This document shows, one piece after another, positions 17,356 to 26,124 of a stretch of 64,000 nucleotides of DNA. Each line of letters starts with the position of its first letter. Position 1 is the stretch's first letter. The stretch covers positions 100,603 to 164,602 of the forward strand of contig JAKLJX010000003.1 of the NCBI GenBank assembly GCA_023150945.1, given 5' to 3'. Origin of the DNA: a bacterium. Its GTDB lineage: Bacteria; Zhuqueibacterota; Zhuqueibacteria; Zhuqueibacterales; Zhuqueibacteraceae. A program made the position numbers and the translations under genes. A model generated the notes under the pieces. It was not told the DNA's origin, made no database searches, and worked only from the letters and a program-made list of their open reading frames with translations.

Positions 17356-19929
17356 TCACGGCTTGAACAATCCCTTCAGCTTCTTCTTCGCCTCTTCTTT
17401 CAATCGCTCCGCTTCTTTTTTCGCGCTGTCGGCGGCGGCTTGCTTGCGTTTCTCCAGCTCCAGCTTCTGTTTGGCGAGCGCGGCGCTCACCGTGTCGGCG
17501 GCGGCCGCCTTTTTCTCCTCCGCCTTCTGCGAGAGCAGCGAGGTCACTTGCGCGGTCGCGCCTTTGATGACATCCGCTGCGGAGAACTTGACCTGCGGAT
17601 CCGTCACGCTACCGCCGATGTTGCCCACCAAATCGACATAATCATTCTGCAGCAAGTCAACTTTGCGATTCAAGAGATTGCTCACCACGGCGTTGGTCTG
17701 CGCGTTCATCTCTTCCGCAGGCACGCGCAGCTTGACGGAATAATCCACGGATTGGTCGATGCCGTTCGAGCCGGAGACGACGAACGCCATGTTGCCGACG
17801 TTGAATCCCAGGGGCTCGAGGAAAAAGCGGCCGTCACGGATTTTGTACGAAGGCTTGAGATCGACGAGCGCGAGCTGTTTGAGACGATCGAGCTTGAGCA
17901 CTTCCGCCATTTTGGTGAGCGGCTTGAAATCCTGCAGCGCGGCGTTGGCAATGCGCAACGAGCCCAGGCTGGTCAGGGTTTTCATCACCGGCGTCAGCGT
18001 TGAATCCAAATCCGACATCAACTCGAAATCCGCGCTGAACGTGCCCTGCAGGCTCTGCGCGATCGGGGCGAATTTCTGCACGGTCACAAAACTCTCGAAG
18101 GTCTGCGGGAAGCCGAGGCCGGCCACTTTCATCGCAAAGAACGAGCGCGGCAACGCGTGCTCGGGCGTGCTGTAGGAGCCGTTGGCCAGCACCGACCCGC
18201 CCAGCATGTTCATGTTCAAATCGACGAGATTGAGCGTGCGGTCTTTCAACACCAACACGCCGCTGACATTTTGGATCTTCAACTTGCCATAGGAGATTTC
18301 GCGGAACGCCGAATTCATGGTGAATTCGATATTGCCGGGCAGGGGCACGGCCTGCAACTCCGAGCTTTCGCCCGCCATCCAGGGATTCAAGTCGAAATAG
18401 TCCGATTGCAGCGAGAGGGCGCCTTTCAGCGTTTGACCTTTCATCACGAAGGGCAGTACATTGTCGAGCGTGCCGTGGGCGCGCAGATCACTGTTGCCGA
18501 GCCGGCAGTCGAATTCGCTGAGCGTGACCTTGGCGGGTGAGAGCGCCAGCCGCGCCTGTCTGATCTGAACTTTCACCGGCAGGTCAGCGGTGTTGTAAAC
18601 GAGATTCGTGACGGCAACATTGCCGGCTGCCTGAAATTTGTCAAACTGATTTTTTTCGATGCTGGAAAGGTTGCCGTTTACGTTCAGATCCAGATTGACC
18701 AGCCCGCCGAGTTCGGTGCCCGGCGCGAGTTGAACCAGATTCCTGATTTCGTCGAGATTGATCCTGCCCCTGGCGTTCGCCTTGACATGCGGATCGGAAA
18801 CCGGCGTTTGTACCAGTGCCGTGGCGTCGAACGGATCCCTGCCCAAGTCCACGTGGAATTTTTTGAGATCGATGATCGTGCGGTCGGGATCGCCGCCGGG
18901 ATTGTTCACCAGCAGATCGACGTTGACGTTGTTCACCGCGGTGGGCAGTTGCGGATACTGAAACATGCCGTCGTTGATCTGCAGCTTGATCTCGAAAGCT
19001 GGCACTTGTTTCTCGTTGTAGAGGCCTTTGGCCTTGCCCGCCAGTGCCAGTTGTCCGGAGGATTTCAAGGAAGCGAAGTCTTTGCTGTAGATCACGGGTA
19101 TGAGCGAGATGATGTTCTTGAAATCCGTTTGCGGCGCGCTGAAGGTGAGATCGAGATCAGTGTCTTTGCCTGCCATGGCGATCGTGCCGTCGAATTTCAG
19201 CACGAGTTCGTTGAGGCGCAATTCGTTCTCGGTGAGGGTGTATTTCTGGTTGGCGGCGTCAATGTCGAAATCAGCCTTCAGGCGGGTATGCACGTTGTTC
19301 AAATAGTTCACGCCGCCGGCGCCGAAGGTCACCGCGGCGATGTCGGTGTTGGTGCGCAGGCGGAAGCGCTCGCTGGTAAAATCGCCGCTGCCGCGATGGT
19401 TGAGGCCTGCGATCAGGGCCGTGGTGCCGGAGGTTTCGTCGATATAGCTGAGATAGCCGTTTTCAATCGCATAGGAACGCAAGGCGAGCTGATAGCCGCC
19501 GGCAGCGGTTGTCTCGGGTTGCTCTTGCGCCGCGGCTTGCATGATGTCCCAATTCGCGGTGCTGTCTTGCAACATGATCAGTTGCAGGCGCGGCTCGGTC
19601 AAAGTAAACGAGCGGATTTCGAGCGGGCCGCCGCCAAACAAGCTCATCAGGTTGATGCTGGTTTCGAAATTCTTGAGGGCCACCAGCGTATCGCCGGCAA
19701 AGGGGGCACGGTTGACGAGGCTCAGCTTTTCGAGATTCACCGTCAAGGCGGGGAAATTCTGAAACAGGTTCAAGCCGAGATCTTCGAACTCCAGCGTGGC
19801 GTTGAGGTTCTTGTTGGCCTCGCGCTTGATCAGGGCGACAATGTCATCTTTGAAAAAGATCGGAATGGCGATAAGGGCAAGCACAACCACGGCCAGCGCG
19901 AGGCCGGCGATCAGCAGCAATTTCTTCAT
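17356..19929 (-). CDS. AsmA-like family protein
   Basis: 857 residues, one N-terminal transmembrane helix (about 4-27) followed by a long, beta-rich periplasmic domain typical of AsmA/TamB-like lipid-transport or envelope-homeostasis proteins. It opens with the usual Leu-rich anchor and ALIKREANKNLNATLEFEDL, and has the repeated strand patterns and LRAHGTLDN/VLANGSYSTP-type segments. The C-terminal 70 residues are a charged Lys/Ala/Glu-rich coiled coil (KQKLELEKRKQAAADSAKK). GGAGAAG precedes the ATG. The DUF1318 lipoprotein gene lies 182 nt upstream on the same strand, an association reminiscent of enterobacterial YdbH and YdbL. Confidence 0.85.
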   Translation of the reverse strand: MKKLLLIAGLALAVVVLALIAIPIFFKDDIVALIKREANKNLNATLEFEDLGLNLFQNFPALTVNLEKLSLVNRAPFAGDTLVALKNFETSINLMSLFGGGPLEIRSFTLTEPRLQLIMLQDSTANWDIMQAAAQEQPETTAAGGYQLALRSYAIENGYLSYIDETSGTTALIAGLNHRGSGDFTSERFRLRTNTDIAAVTFGAGGVNYLNNVHTRLKADFDIDAANQKYTLTENELRLNELVLKFDGTIAMAGKDTDLDLTFSAPQTDFKNIISLIPVIYSKDFASLKSSGQLALAGKAKGLYNEKQVPAFEIKLQINDGMFQYPQLPTAVNNVNVDLLVNNPGGDPDRTIIDLKKFHVDLGRDPFDATALVQTPVSDPHVKANARGRINLDEIRNLVQLAPGTELGGLVNLDLNVNGNLSSIEKNQFDKFQAAGNVAVTNLVYNTADLPVKVQIRQARLALSPAKVTLSEFDCRLGNSDLRAHGTLDNVLPFVMKGQTLKGALSLQSDYFDLNPWMAGESSELQAVPLPGNIEFTMNSAFREISYGKLKIQNVSGVLVLKDRTLNLVDLNMNMLGGSVLANGSYSTPEHALPRSFFAMKVAGLGFPQTFESFVTVQKFAPIAQSLQGTFSADFELMSDLDSTLTPVMKTLTSLGSLRIANAALQDFKPLTKMAEVLKLDRLKQLALVDLKPSYKIRDGRFFLEPLGFNVGNMAFVVSGSNGIDQSVDYSVKLRVPAEEMNAQTNAVVSNLLNRKVDLLQNDYVDLVGNIGGSVTDPQVKFSAADVIKGATAQVTSLLSQKAEEKKAAAADTVSAALAKQKLELEKRKQAAADSAKKEAERLKEEAKKKLKGLFKP

Positions 19930-20051
19930 GACTTCTTCTCCAAATCAAGTCAACTCATGGCTCGTTTTTTCGCCCCGTCCGCTGCGGCGCCAGGCGATGC
20001 CGAAATGCCATGCCGGGGGAATTCTGCGGTGCTCGGCGATGCGCCTGCCTC

Positions 20052-20075
20052 TTCACAAGATCCCGCCGGGATGAC
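20052..20075. repeat. Dispersed hairpin repeat (TTCACAAGAT family), copy 3, right half
   Basis: TTCACAAGAT followed by CCCGCCGGGATGAC, a short hairpin of its own. It matches the right halves of the copies at 17312 and 21745. The left arm is missing. Confidence 0.55.
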
Positions 20076-20111
20076 GGCGGCGGTGGACCTCGCTGGCGGC
20101 GCCACAGCACG

Positions 20112-20708
20112 CTAGGGTTTGGACTTCTTCACCCATTCGCCTCCGGCGAGCTGGATCCATTCGCCCGGCTTGGCGCTCTCGCGGTTCAGATTGGCAAATG
20201 CCTGTTCGACCTCCGCCTGATCCGAGGCCTCGATGGCCGGGTTGATATCGATGATGCGTTGCATGATGAGGCGGCGATCGCGGTTTTCCTCGGCCAGGAT
20301 CTTTTCGAGCAGGCGGGCACGTTCGGGATCGGCGGCCACGCGCTGCGGGTCGCGGATTTCGAGATAGCCGCGGGCATTCTCCCCCACGAGACCGGCGCGC
20401 TTGAACTCGTCGACATCGTCTTTGTTGAATTCGCGATTCTGAATCGCGGTGAGCACCAGGCGCTTCTCTTCCGAAAGCACAATTTGGCTGTCGGGGCTCA
20501 CGGCGCGCACGGAGGCCACCATCCACACATCTTCCTTGACCTGGTTGTAGGTGCCCAGGATTTGGTTTTCCAGCGCGGTCTTTTCGCCGGTGAATTTCAT
20601 TTCCGGGGTGTAGATCGAGCAGGCCGCGCTTCCCAACACCAACAACGGCGGCAAGCAGGCGGCGAGTTTCCTCCGGAGGCGGCGGGTCCTGGAATCATGA
20701 TCTGGCAT
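20112..20708 (-). CDS. DUF1318 (YdbL-like) lipoprotein
   Basis: 198 residues. A basic leader and hydrophobic segment end in LGSAAC (Cys30), a good lipobox. The mature protein carries the DUF1318 pattern: DEFKRAGLVGENARGYLEI, then NRDRRLIMQRIIDINP, equivalent to the YdbL stretch in which a GxxGE motif precedes an R-rich helix. The C-terminal GEWIQLAGGEWVKK is a family variant. YdbL is a partner of the AsmA-like YdbH in enterobacteria; here an AsmA-like gene follows on the same strand, so a shared envelope role is plausible. The start is the ATG at 20708; a later Met is not available before the lipobox. Confidence 0.75.
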   Translation of the reverse strand: MPDHDSRTRRLRRKLAACLPPLLVLGSAACSIYTPEMKFTGEKTALENQILGTYNQVKEDVWMVASVRAVSPDSQIVLSEEKRLVLTAIQNREFNKDDVDEFKRAGLVGENARGYLEIRDPQRVAADPERARLLEKILAEENRDRRLIMQRIIDINPAIEASDQAEVEQAFANLNRESAKPGEWIQLAGGEWVKKSKP

Positions 20709-20925
20709 GGCGTACGCTCACTTGTTTTTGCAGCAGGCTATGTCACGGGCAGCCGCCGGCGATTGGAGTGATTGAACCGGCTGACGCCCGGCATTTCCAG
20801 CGAGAGAGATGATAATGACCGTGCGGTTGTCAAGCAAGAGTTTTCATTTGGAGGGAAGAGTCGAATTGGCTATTTTCCGCCATGTGACCGCATGGTAACA
20901 CCTCGCACGATACGGAAACAGAAAC

Positions 20926-21669
20926 ATGGCCACCGCGATGCAGTCTGTTGCCCTCTTCATTCCCTGCCTGGTTGATCAACTCTATCCTGAAATCGGACTC
21001 AGCATGGCGCAGGTGCTGCGCCGCGCCGGGTTGCAAGTCACCTATGACTCGCGCCAAACCTGTTGCGGCCAGCCGGCCTTCAACACCGGTTATCACGCCG
21101 AGGCGCGCCGGGTGGCGGAACATTTCATCGAAGTGTTTCGCCAGGCGCAAGTCATCGTGGCGCCCTCCGGCTCTTGCGTGGCCATGGTGCGGAATTTTTT
21201 TCCGGAACTGTTTGCCGGCCATCGGCGCGAGGCGGAGGCCAGGGCATTGGGCAAACGGGTTTTTGAGTTTTCCGAATTTCTGGTCAAGCAGGCCGGCGTC
21301 ACGAAGCTGGGCGCGCGCTATCCCCGCAAAGCGGTATTTCACAATTCCTGTCACAGCTTGCGCGAACTGCACGTGCAGGCCGAGCCGCTCGCTTTGTTGC
21401 GGGAAGTGGCGGAGCTGCAGTTGCTCGAGCTGCCCGGCGAGCCGGTGTGCTGCGGGTTCGGCGGTTTGTTCTCGCTGAAGTTTGCAGCGATTGCCAACCG
21501 CATGGCGGACAGCCGGCTCGCGCAATTCGAAGCGTTGGGCGCGGAGGCGGTGATTTCCAATGATCCGGGCTGTCTCATGCAAATGCGGCAGGAGGCCCGC
21601 ATGAAAGGCAGCACGCTGGAAATCCTGCATCTCGCGGAAGTGCTGGCGGGCACAGTGGTGAGGAGTTGA
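20926..21669 (+). CDS. lutA: LutA-type (Fe-S)-binding lactate utilisation subunit
   Basis: 247 residues with two CCG (cysteine-rich) domains: the N-terminal one has TCCGQPAFNTGY, the C-terminal one VCCGFGGLFS, with HNSCHSLRE between them. These ligate an iron-sulphur cluster in LutA and glycolate oxidase GlcF relatives. LutA, LutB and LutC form a cytoplasmic L-lactate dehydrogenase complex. lutB and lutC follow on the same strand, which makes the assignment firm. The gap to lutB is 237 nt and includes a hairpin repeat, so coupling is loose. No lactate permease or regulator is visible nearby. Confidence 0.88.
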   Translation: MATAMQSVALFIPCLVDQLYPEIGLSMAQVLRRAGLQVTYDSRQTCCGQPAFNTGYHAEARRVAEHFIEVFRQAQVIVAPSGSCVAMVRNFFPELFAGHRREAEARALGKRVFEFSEFLVKQAGVTKLGARYPRKAVFHNSCHSLRELHVQAEPLALLREVAELQLLELPGEPVCCGFGGLFSLKFAAIANRMADSRLAQFEALGAEAVISNDPGCLMQMRQEARMKGSTLEILHLAEVLAGTVVRS

Positions 21670-21710
21670 GTCCTGCTGCCCGGGGCGGCGCGGTAGATGG
21701 TCTGGCCGTA

Positions 21711-21768
21711 GAATCTTGTGAATCGCTGGGCGCTGTACCAGACCTTCACAAGATCTTTGCTGGATGAC
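21711..21768. repeat. Dispersed hairpin repeat (TTCACAAGAT family), copy 2, in the lutA-lutB gap
   Basis: ATCTTGTGAA (21713-21722) pairs with TTCACAAGAT (21745-21754) across 22 nt, followed by CTTTGCTGGATGACAGG. It has the same arms as the copy at 17279. Inside the lut operon it could form an mRNA hairpin and affect processing or lutB level. Confidence 0.65.
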
Positions 21769-21906
21769 AGGGGGCTGAGGTTGTTTCGAGAAAAGTGGGC
21801 TGGACACCAAGGCATCGGGCCTTTTCTGGGTGCTGGGCAATGGAGCATTGCGGCGAATTCTCGGCATGCTCTGCGGCATGCTGCGACAACGCCTTGCGGA
21901 GAAGAC

Positions 21907-23283
21907 ATGTCTGAACCTCGGCAGTTCCTCGCGCGCGCGGCGGTGAAAGCCCGCGACGACCAACATTTCTATCAGCTCGGCAAGGCGATTGCCAGCTACG
22001 ACGGCATGGTGAGCCAGACCAAGAGCCGGCAATTTCAAAATTGGACGCAGGCGCGCGCGCTGGCGGCGACGATCAAAGACCATGTGCTGGCTCGCCTGCC
22101 CGAGTTGCTGGAGCAATTCGAGCAGAACCTGCTGGCGGCGGGCGGCAAGGTTTTCTGGGCAGAGACTGCCGAAGATGCCCGCTCTTATGTGCTGGCACTG
22201 GCGCAGAAACACCAGGCGAAACGGGTGGTCAAGTCCAAATCCATGGTGACCGAGGAAATCGGTTTGAATGAACATCTCGAAAAGCACGGGGTGGAAGTGT
22301 GGGAGAGCGACCTGGGCGAATTGATCGTGCAGCTCAATCAGGAGAAGCCCTATCACATCGTGACACCGGCGATGCACAAGAGCAAGGCGGAGATCAGCCG
22401 GTTGTTTCACGACAAGCTGCAGGCGCCGCTCACCGACAGCGCCGAAGAGTTGACCATGGTGGCGCGCCGGCATTTGCGGGACGTGTATCTCAGCAGCACC
22501 ATTGGCGTGACCGGCGCGAATTTTTTGGTGGCGGATCTCGGCGCGGTGGTGGTCACGGAAAACGAGGGCAATGCGCGGCTGACCATGGCCTGTCCGCCGG
22601 TGCACGTGGTGATTGCCGGCCTGGAGAAAATGCTGCCGCGGCTGTCGGACTTGAGCCTGTTTCTGCCGCTGCTGGCGACCAGCGGCACCGGCCAGGAGAT
22701 TACCAGTTACAATTCCATCATGCTGGGCCCGCGCCACGCGCATGAAAGCGATGGCCCGGCCGAGATGCACGTCATTCTGCTCGATAACGGCCGGTCCGCG
22801 CTGTACCAGCAGGCGGAGTTCCGCGAGATTTTGCGCTGCATTCGCTGCGGCGCGTGTTTGAATGCCTGCCCGGTTTACCGCGCCATCGGCGGGCACGCCT
22901 ACAACACCACCTATCAGGGGCCGATTGGCGCAGTGATCACGCCGCATTACAGCGGCTTCGGCAAGTATCAGCATTTGGCCTATGCCTCTTCGTTGTGCGG
23001 CGCGTGCAGCGACGTGTGTCCGGTGCAGATTGACATCCATCATTTGCTTTTGAAGAATCGCCGGGCGGCGGTGCGCCGGCGTGAGCAGCCGTGGTTTTGG
23101 CGCGCGGCGTTGCGCGTCTATGCCTGGGTGATGGCCGATGCGGCGCGGTTGCAGCGGGCGCGGCGCTGGCTGCTGCGGTTGTGGCCGTGGCAGCGGTTGT
23201 TGCGCCGGCCCAACGAGCAGTTGCCGCCGCTCAGCCCAAAATCATTTCGGGAATTGTGGAGCGCACATGAAAACCAGCCGTGA
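21907..23283 (+). CDS. lutB: LutB-type iron-sulphur lactate utilisation subunit
   Basis: 458 residues. The N-terminal DUF162-like domain (about 30-290, with TGANFLVADLGAVVVTENEG) is followed by two [4Fe-4S] ferredoxin motifs, CIRCGACLNACPVYRAIGG and CGACSDVCPVQIDIH, and a basic C-terminal extension. It acts as the electron-transfer subunit of the LutABC lactate dehydrogenase. The start at 21907 is favoured by CGGAGAAGAC just upstream; an earlier in-frame start would run through the hairpin repeat. The 3' end overlaps lutC by 17 nt, which indicates translational coupling. Confidence 0.9.
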   Translation: MSEPRQFLARAAVKARDDQHFYQLGKAIASYDGMVSQTKSRQFQNWTQARALAATIKDHVLARLPELLEQFEQNLLAAGGKVFWAETAEDARSYVLALAQKHQAKRVVKSKSMVTEEIGLNEHLEKHGVEVWESDLGELIVQLNQEKPYHIVTPAMHKSKAEISRLFHDKLQAPLTDSAEELTMVARRHLRDVYLSSTIGVTGANFLVADLGAVVVTENEGNARLTMACPPVHVVIAGLEKMLPRLSDLSLFLPLLATSGTGQEITSYNSIMLGPRHAHESDGPAEMHVILLDNGRSALYQQAEFREILRCIRCGACLNACPVYRAIGGHAYNTTYQGPIGAVITPHYSGFGKYQHLAYASSLCGACSDVCPVQIDIHHLLLKNRRAAVRRREQPWFWRAALRVYAWVMADAARLQRARRWLLRLWPWQRLLRRPNEQLPPLSPKSFRELWSAHENQP

Positions 23284-23941
23284 GCGGATTTTGGAACGCT
23301 TGCGCGCCGGCCGGCAGGGCAGTCATTTTCTGCCGTCGCGCAGCGATGCCGACATTTTCACGTGGCATGCGCGCGACCGCGAAGTGGCGATCGCGGCCTT
23401 TGCCGACAAACTCACGGCGCTCAAGGCCGAGTTTTATCGCGTGCCTCATGCCGCTGCCGCCGCGCAGCAACTGAAGACTCTGCTGCTGCCGCTGGTGAGC
23501 AGCGACGCCGACGCGCGGCCGCAATTTTTGCGACATGCCGCGGAGTTGTTGGAAAGTGTCGTGGCGCAAGAGGCGTGGCTGCAGACGGCGATTACCGTGC
23601 TGGAGGCGGACCTGCCGCATCGGGAATTCGCGAGCTACAAGGCGGGCATTACCACCGTGGAATTTTTGGTCGCGCGCACCGGCAGCCTGGTGGTCAGTTC
23701 GGCGGGCAGTGGCGGCCGCCGGCTCTCGGTTTTGCCGCCGTTTCATATCGCGATCGCGACGGCTGAGCAAGTGACCAGCTCGCTGGAGGAGGCGCTGGCC
23801 GGCTTCCGCAAGTCCGGGCGCGAGCATTTGACCAGCGGTTTGACCATCATCACCGGGCCGAGCCGCACGGCAGACATCGAGAAGATTCTCGTGCTCGGCG
23901 CGCACGGGCCGAAGCGGCTGGCGGTGATTTTGATTGGATAG
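23267..23941 (+). CDS. lutC: LutC-type lactate utilisation protein
   Basis: 224 residues of the LutC/YkgG (DUF162) family. A short N-terminal helix (RERILERLRAGRQG) precedes the conserved core ending in TTVEFLVARTGSLVVSS, then LPPFHIAIAT and TIITGPSRTADIEKILVLGAHGPK, the family's best-known C-terminal stretch. It completes the LutABC complex. The ATG lies inside the lutB 3' end, and its ribosome-binding region (GTGGAGCGC) is in lutB coding sequence. The transcript probably ends at the strong terminator at 24342. Confidence 0.9.
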   Translation: MKTSRERILERLRAGRQGSHFLPSRSDADIFTWHARDREVAIAAFADKLTALKAEFYRVPHAAAAAQQLKTLLLPLVSSDADARPQFLRHAAELLESVVAQEAWLQTAITVLEADLPHREFASYKAGITTVEFLVARTGSLVVSSAGSGGRRLSVLPPFHIAIATAEQVTSSLEEALAGFRKSGREHLTSGLTIITGPSRTADIEKILVLGAHGPKRLAVILIG

Positions 23942-24057
23942 GCTGGGCCGATTGCGTGGGAGACAGAGCTGCGAAGCGAATTGCGGGCGGTTAGGGGGAA
24001 TGAAATACCTGCGATTCAAACTGCGAATCAAACCTGCGATTCACCTGCGATTCAAAA

Positions 24058-24340
24058 CCTGCGATTCAAATCGCAGGCTGGTAGCAGAAGTCGGCTGAAG
24101 CCGACTGGGATGGCGGTGGTTGGTGCAGCCAGAAGAAGAATCCCATGAAAGGCCTGCGATTCAAATCGCAGGCTGGTAGCGCAAGTCGGCTGAAGCCGAC
24201 TGGGATGGCGGTGGTTGGTGCAGCCGAAAGAAGAATCCCGCGAAAAGGCCGATTCAACCTGCGTTTCAAACTCAAATCGCAGGCTGTTAGCGCAAGTCGG
24301 CTGAAGCCGACTGGGATGGCGGTGGTGGATTAGGCCAAAA
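24058..24340. repeat. Tandem cluster of REP-like double-hairpin repeats (three units)
   Basis: Three units of roughly 90-100 nt (starting about 24058, 24152 and 24255). Each has a CTGCGATT-CA-AATCGCAG palindrome (degenerate in unit 3), then AGTCGGCT-GA-AGCCGACT, then TGGGATGGCGGTGG, then GAAGAATCCC-GCGAAA-GGCC-like sequence. The last part copies the left arm of the terminator at 24342. Partial units (TGCGATTCAAA-type fragments) lie at 24009-24055. The single copy at 31-80 belongs to the same family. The whole space 23942-24463 holds no gene. Confidence 0.8.
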
Positions 24341-24341
24341 G

Positions 24342-24383
24342 AAAAATCCCACGAAAGGCCTTTGCCTTTTCGTGGGATTTTTG
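24342..24383. terminator. Strong bidirectional intrinsic terminator
   Basis: AAAAATCCCACGAAAGGC (24342-24359) pairs with GCCTTTTCGTGGGATTTTT (24364-24382) with one bulged base and a CTTT loop. The A/T flanks give a U-tract on either strand. It separates lutC (plus) from the convergent aminotransferase gene (minus) and should serve both. Confidence 0.85.
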
Positions 24384-24463
24384 TTTTCGTCGCATCTCTG
24401 TTTCGGTACTCGAATGAGTCCGGGCCTGTCACAAGGCAGGATTGATCTTGCGTGCCGTCCGGC

Positions 24464-25666
24464 TCAGAGTGTCAAGGACGCTTTGATGCCCGCCAGCGCC
24501 TGTTGCGTGCGCGCTTCACTCTGAATCAACGCAAAGCGCACGTGGCCGTCGCCGTGCTCGCCGAAGCCGAGGCCGGGCGATACCGCGACATTGGCCTTGT
24601 CGAGCAGGTATCGGGCAAATGCCAGTGAGCCCAGATGGCGAAATTTCTCGGGAATAGGCGCCCAGACGAACATCGTGCCTTTGGGCGGCGGCACCTCCCA
24701 GCCGATCTGTTGCAAACCGTGGCACAAAGCATCGCGGCGCCGGCGGTAATTCTCCACGATTTCGTGCACGCTGTCTTGCGGGCCATTGAGCGCCGAGATG
24801 GCCGCGATTTGCAGCGGCTGAAAGATGCCGTAGTCGAGGTAACTCTTCAAACGCTCCAGCGCCGCCACCAGCGCGGCATTCCCCACCACAAAACCCAGAC
24901 GCCAGCCCGCCACGTTGTAGCTTTTCGAGAGCGAGAACAGCTCAACGGCATGTTCCTTGGCGCCCGGCACCTGCAAGAGCGAAGGCGGACGATAGCCGTC
25001 GAACACGAGATCAGCGTAAGCAAAATCATGAACCACCAGCAGACGGTATTCCCGCGCCAAATCGATCACGCTCTGCATGAAGCCGAGATCGACGACTTCC
25101 GTGGTGGGATTGTGCGGGAAGCTGATGATCAAAAAGCGCGGCGTTGGCCGGCCGGCACTGCGCTCGCGTTGAATGGCAGCTTCGACATTTCCCAGAAAAC
25201 CGGAAACCGGCGAAACCGGCACCGGACAAATGCGGCCGCCGGCAATGATGGGCGCGTAGAGATGAATCGGATAAGAGGGCGCCGGCACCAGCACGGACTG
25301 ATCGTGCTGCAGCGTCGCCAGCATCAGATGGGACAGGCCTTCCTTCGCGCCGATGCAGGCAATCGCTTCATGTTCGGGATCGAGGGTGACGCCAAAACCG
25401 CGGCCATACCATTCGCAGATGGCCTGGCGCAGATGGTTGATGCCCCGCGAAACGGAGTAGCGATGATTCTGCGGCACCTCGATGGCACTGTGTAATTTTT
25501 CCACCAGATGGCGGGGCGGCGCACCGTCAGGGTTGCCCATGCCGAAGTCGATGATGTCGCGGCCCTCCTGCCGGGCCTTGTCCATCAGGACCGCGACCTG
25601 GCGGAACACATATTGCGGCAGTTTTTGCAGGCTGGGGAATTCGGGAGTCGGGTTCATGTGGCTCAT
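24464..25666 (-). CDS. AlaC-type class I/II aminotransferase
   Basis: 400 residues, fold-type I PLP aminotransferase of the AlaC / LL-diaminopimelate aminotransferase-like group. Landmarks: [18 protein letters not shown] at the N-terminus, [26 protein letters not shown] with the PLP-contacting Asn, [14 protein letters not shown] with the ring-binding Asp, [19 protein letters not shown] with the Schiff-base Lys, and VRFALIQ with the substrate-carboxylate Arg. It probably interconverts alanine or a related amino acid with pyruvate and glutamate. The start ([10 protein letters not shown]) was chosen at 25666; a longer frame upstream has non-homologous sequence. DapL activity is less likely but not excluded. 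Confidence 0.85.
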   Translation of the reverse strand: MSHMNPTPEFPSLQKLPQYVFRQVAVLMDKARQEGRDIIDFGMGNPDGAPPRHLVEKLHSAIEVPQNHRYSVSRGINHLRQAICEWYGRGFGVTLDPEHEAIACIGAKEGLSHLMLATLQHDQSVLVPAPSYPIHLYAPIIAGGRICPVPVSPVSGFLGNVEAAIQRERSAGRPTPRFLIISFPHNPTTEVVDLGFMQSVIDLAREYRLLVVHDFAYADLVFDGYRPPSLLQVPGAKEHAVELFSLSKSYNVAGWRLGFVVGNAALVAALERLKSYLDYGIFQPLQIAAISALNGPQDSVHEIVENYRRRRDALCHGLQQIGWEVPPPKGTMFVWAPIPEKFRHLGSLAFARYLLDKANVAVSPGLGFGEHGDGHVRFALIQSEARTQQALAGIKASLTL

Positions 25667-26124
25667 AGTTCGATCCGTGGCAAAACCTGGTCTTGCAGTG
25701 AAATGAATTTCAGGTGAAAATAAGTCGCCCACAGAAGCGGAATCACGGGAGAAAGCGGCTGCGAGCCGGCTGTGGAAGATTCTGCTTCGGTGGGCGAGGG
25801 ATGATTGCGGCAGCTTTGCCGGGCCGCCGCGAAACACGTTGCATAATGTAGAAGCAAAGCCCGGTTTTTGGCAATTTTCGGCGCCGCGATTGGCCGGGCA
25901 ATAGGGCTGATTTTCGCCGAAATAAATTTCCGCAATCTTTCTGTTAGCTCGTACTTGCACTACATAGACAGGAGAGATTGAACTCTCCCTTGCTGTCTGC
26001 GGCGAGACCGGCGCTGCCTGTTTCGCCGCGAATTGCTGGGTAACCCGGACCGCTGCCCGCGCACGCCAACACGCACTCCACCTTGCCAGCGTTCCACTGC
26101 CAGCGCATTACTGGAGGCTCAAGG
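25667..26124. other. Divergent intergenic region (458 nt)
   Basis: Lies between the aminotransferase gene (minus) and the histidine kinase gene (plus), so promoters for both should be here. I see one compact hairpin, GGAGAG-ATTGAA-CTCTCC (25971-25988), on the kinase side. No ORF, repeat or convincing -35/-10 pair was found. Confidence 0.4.
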
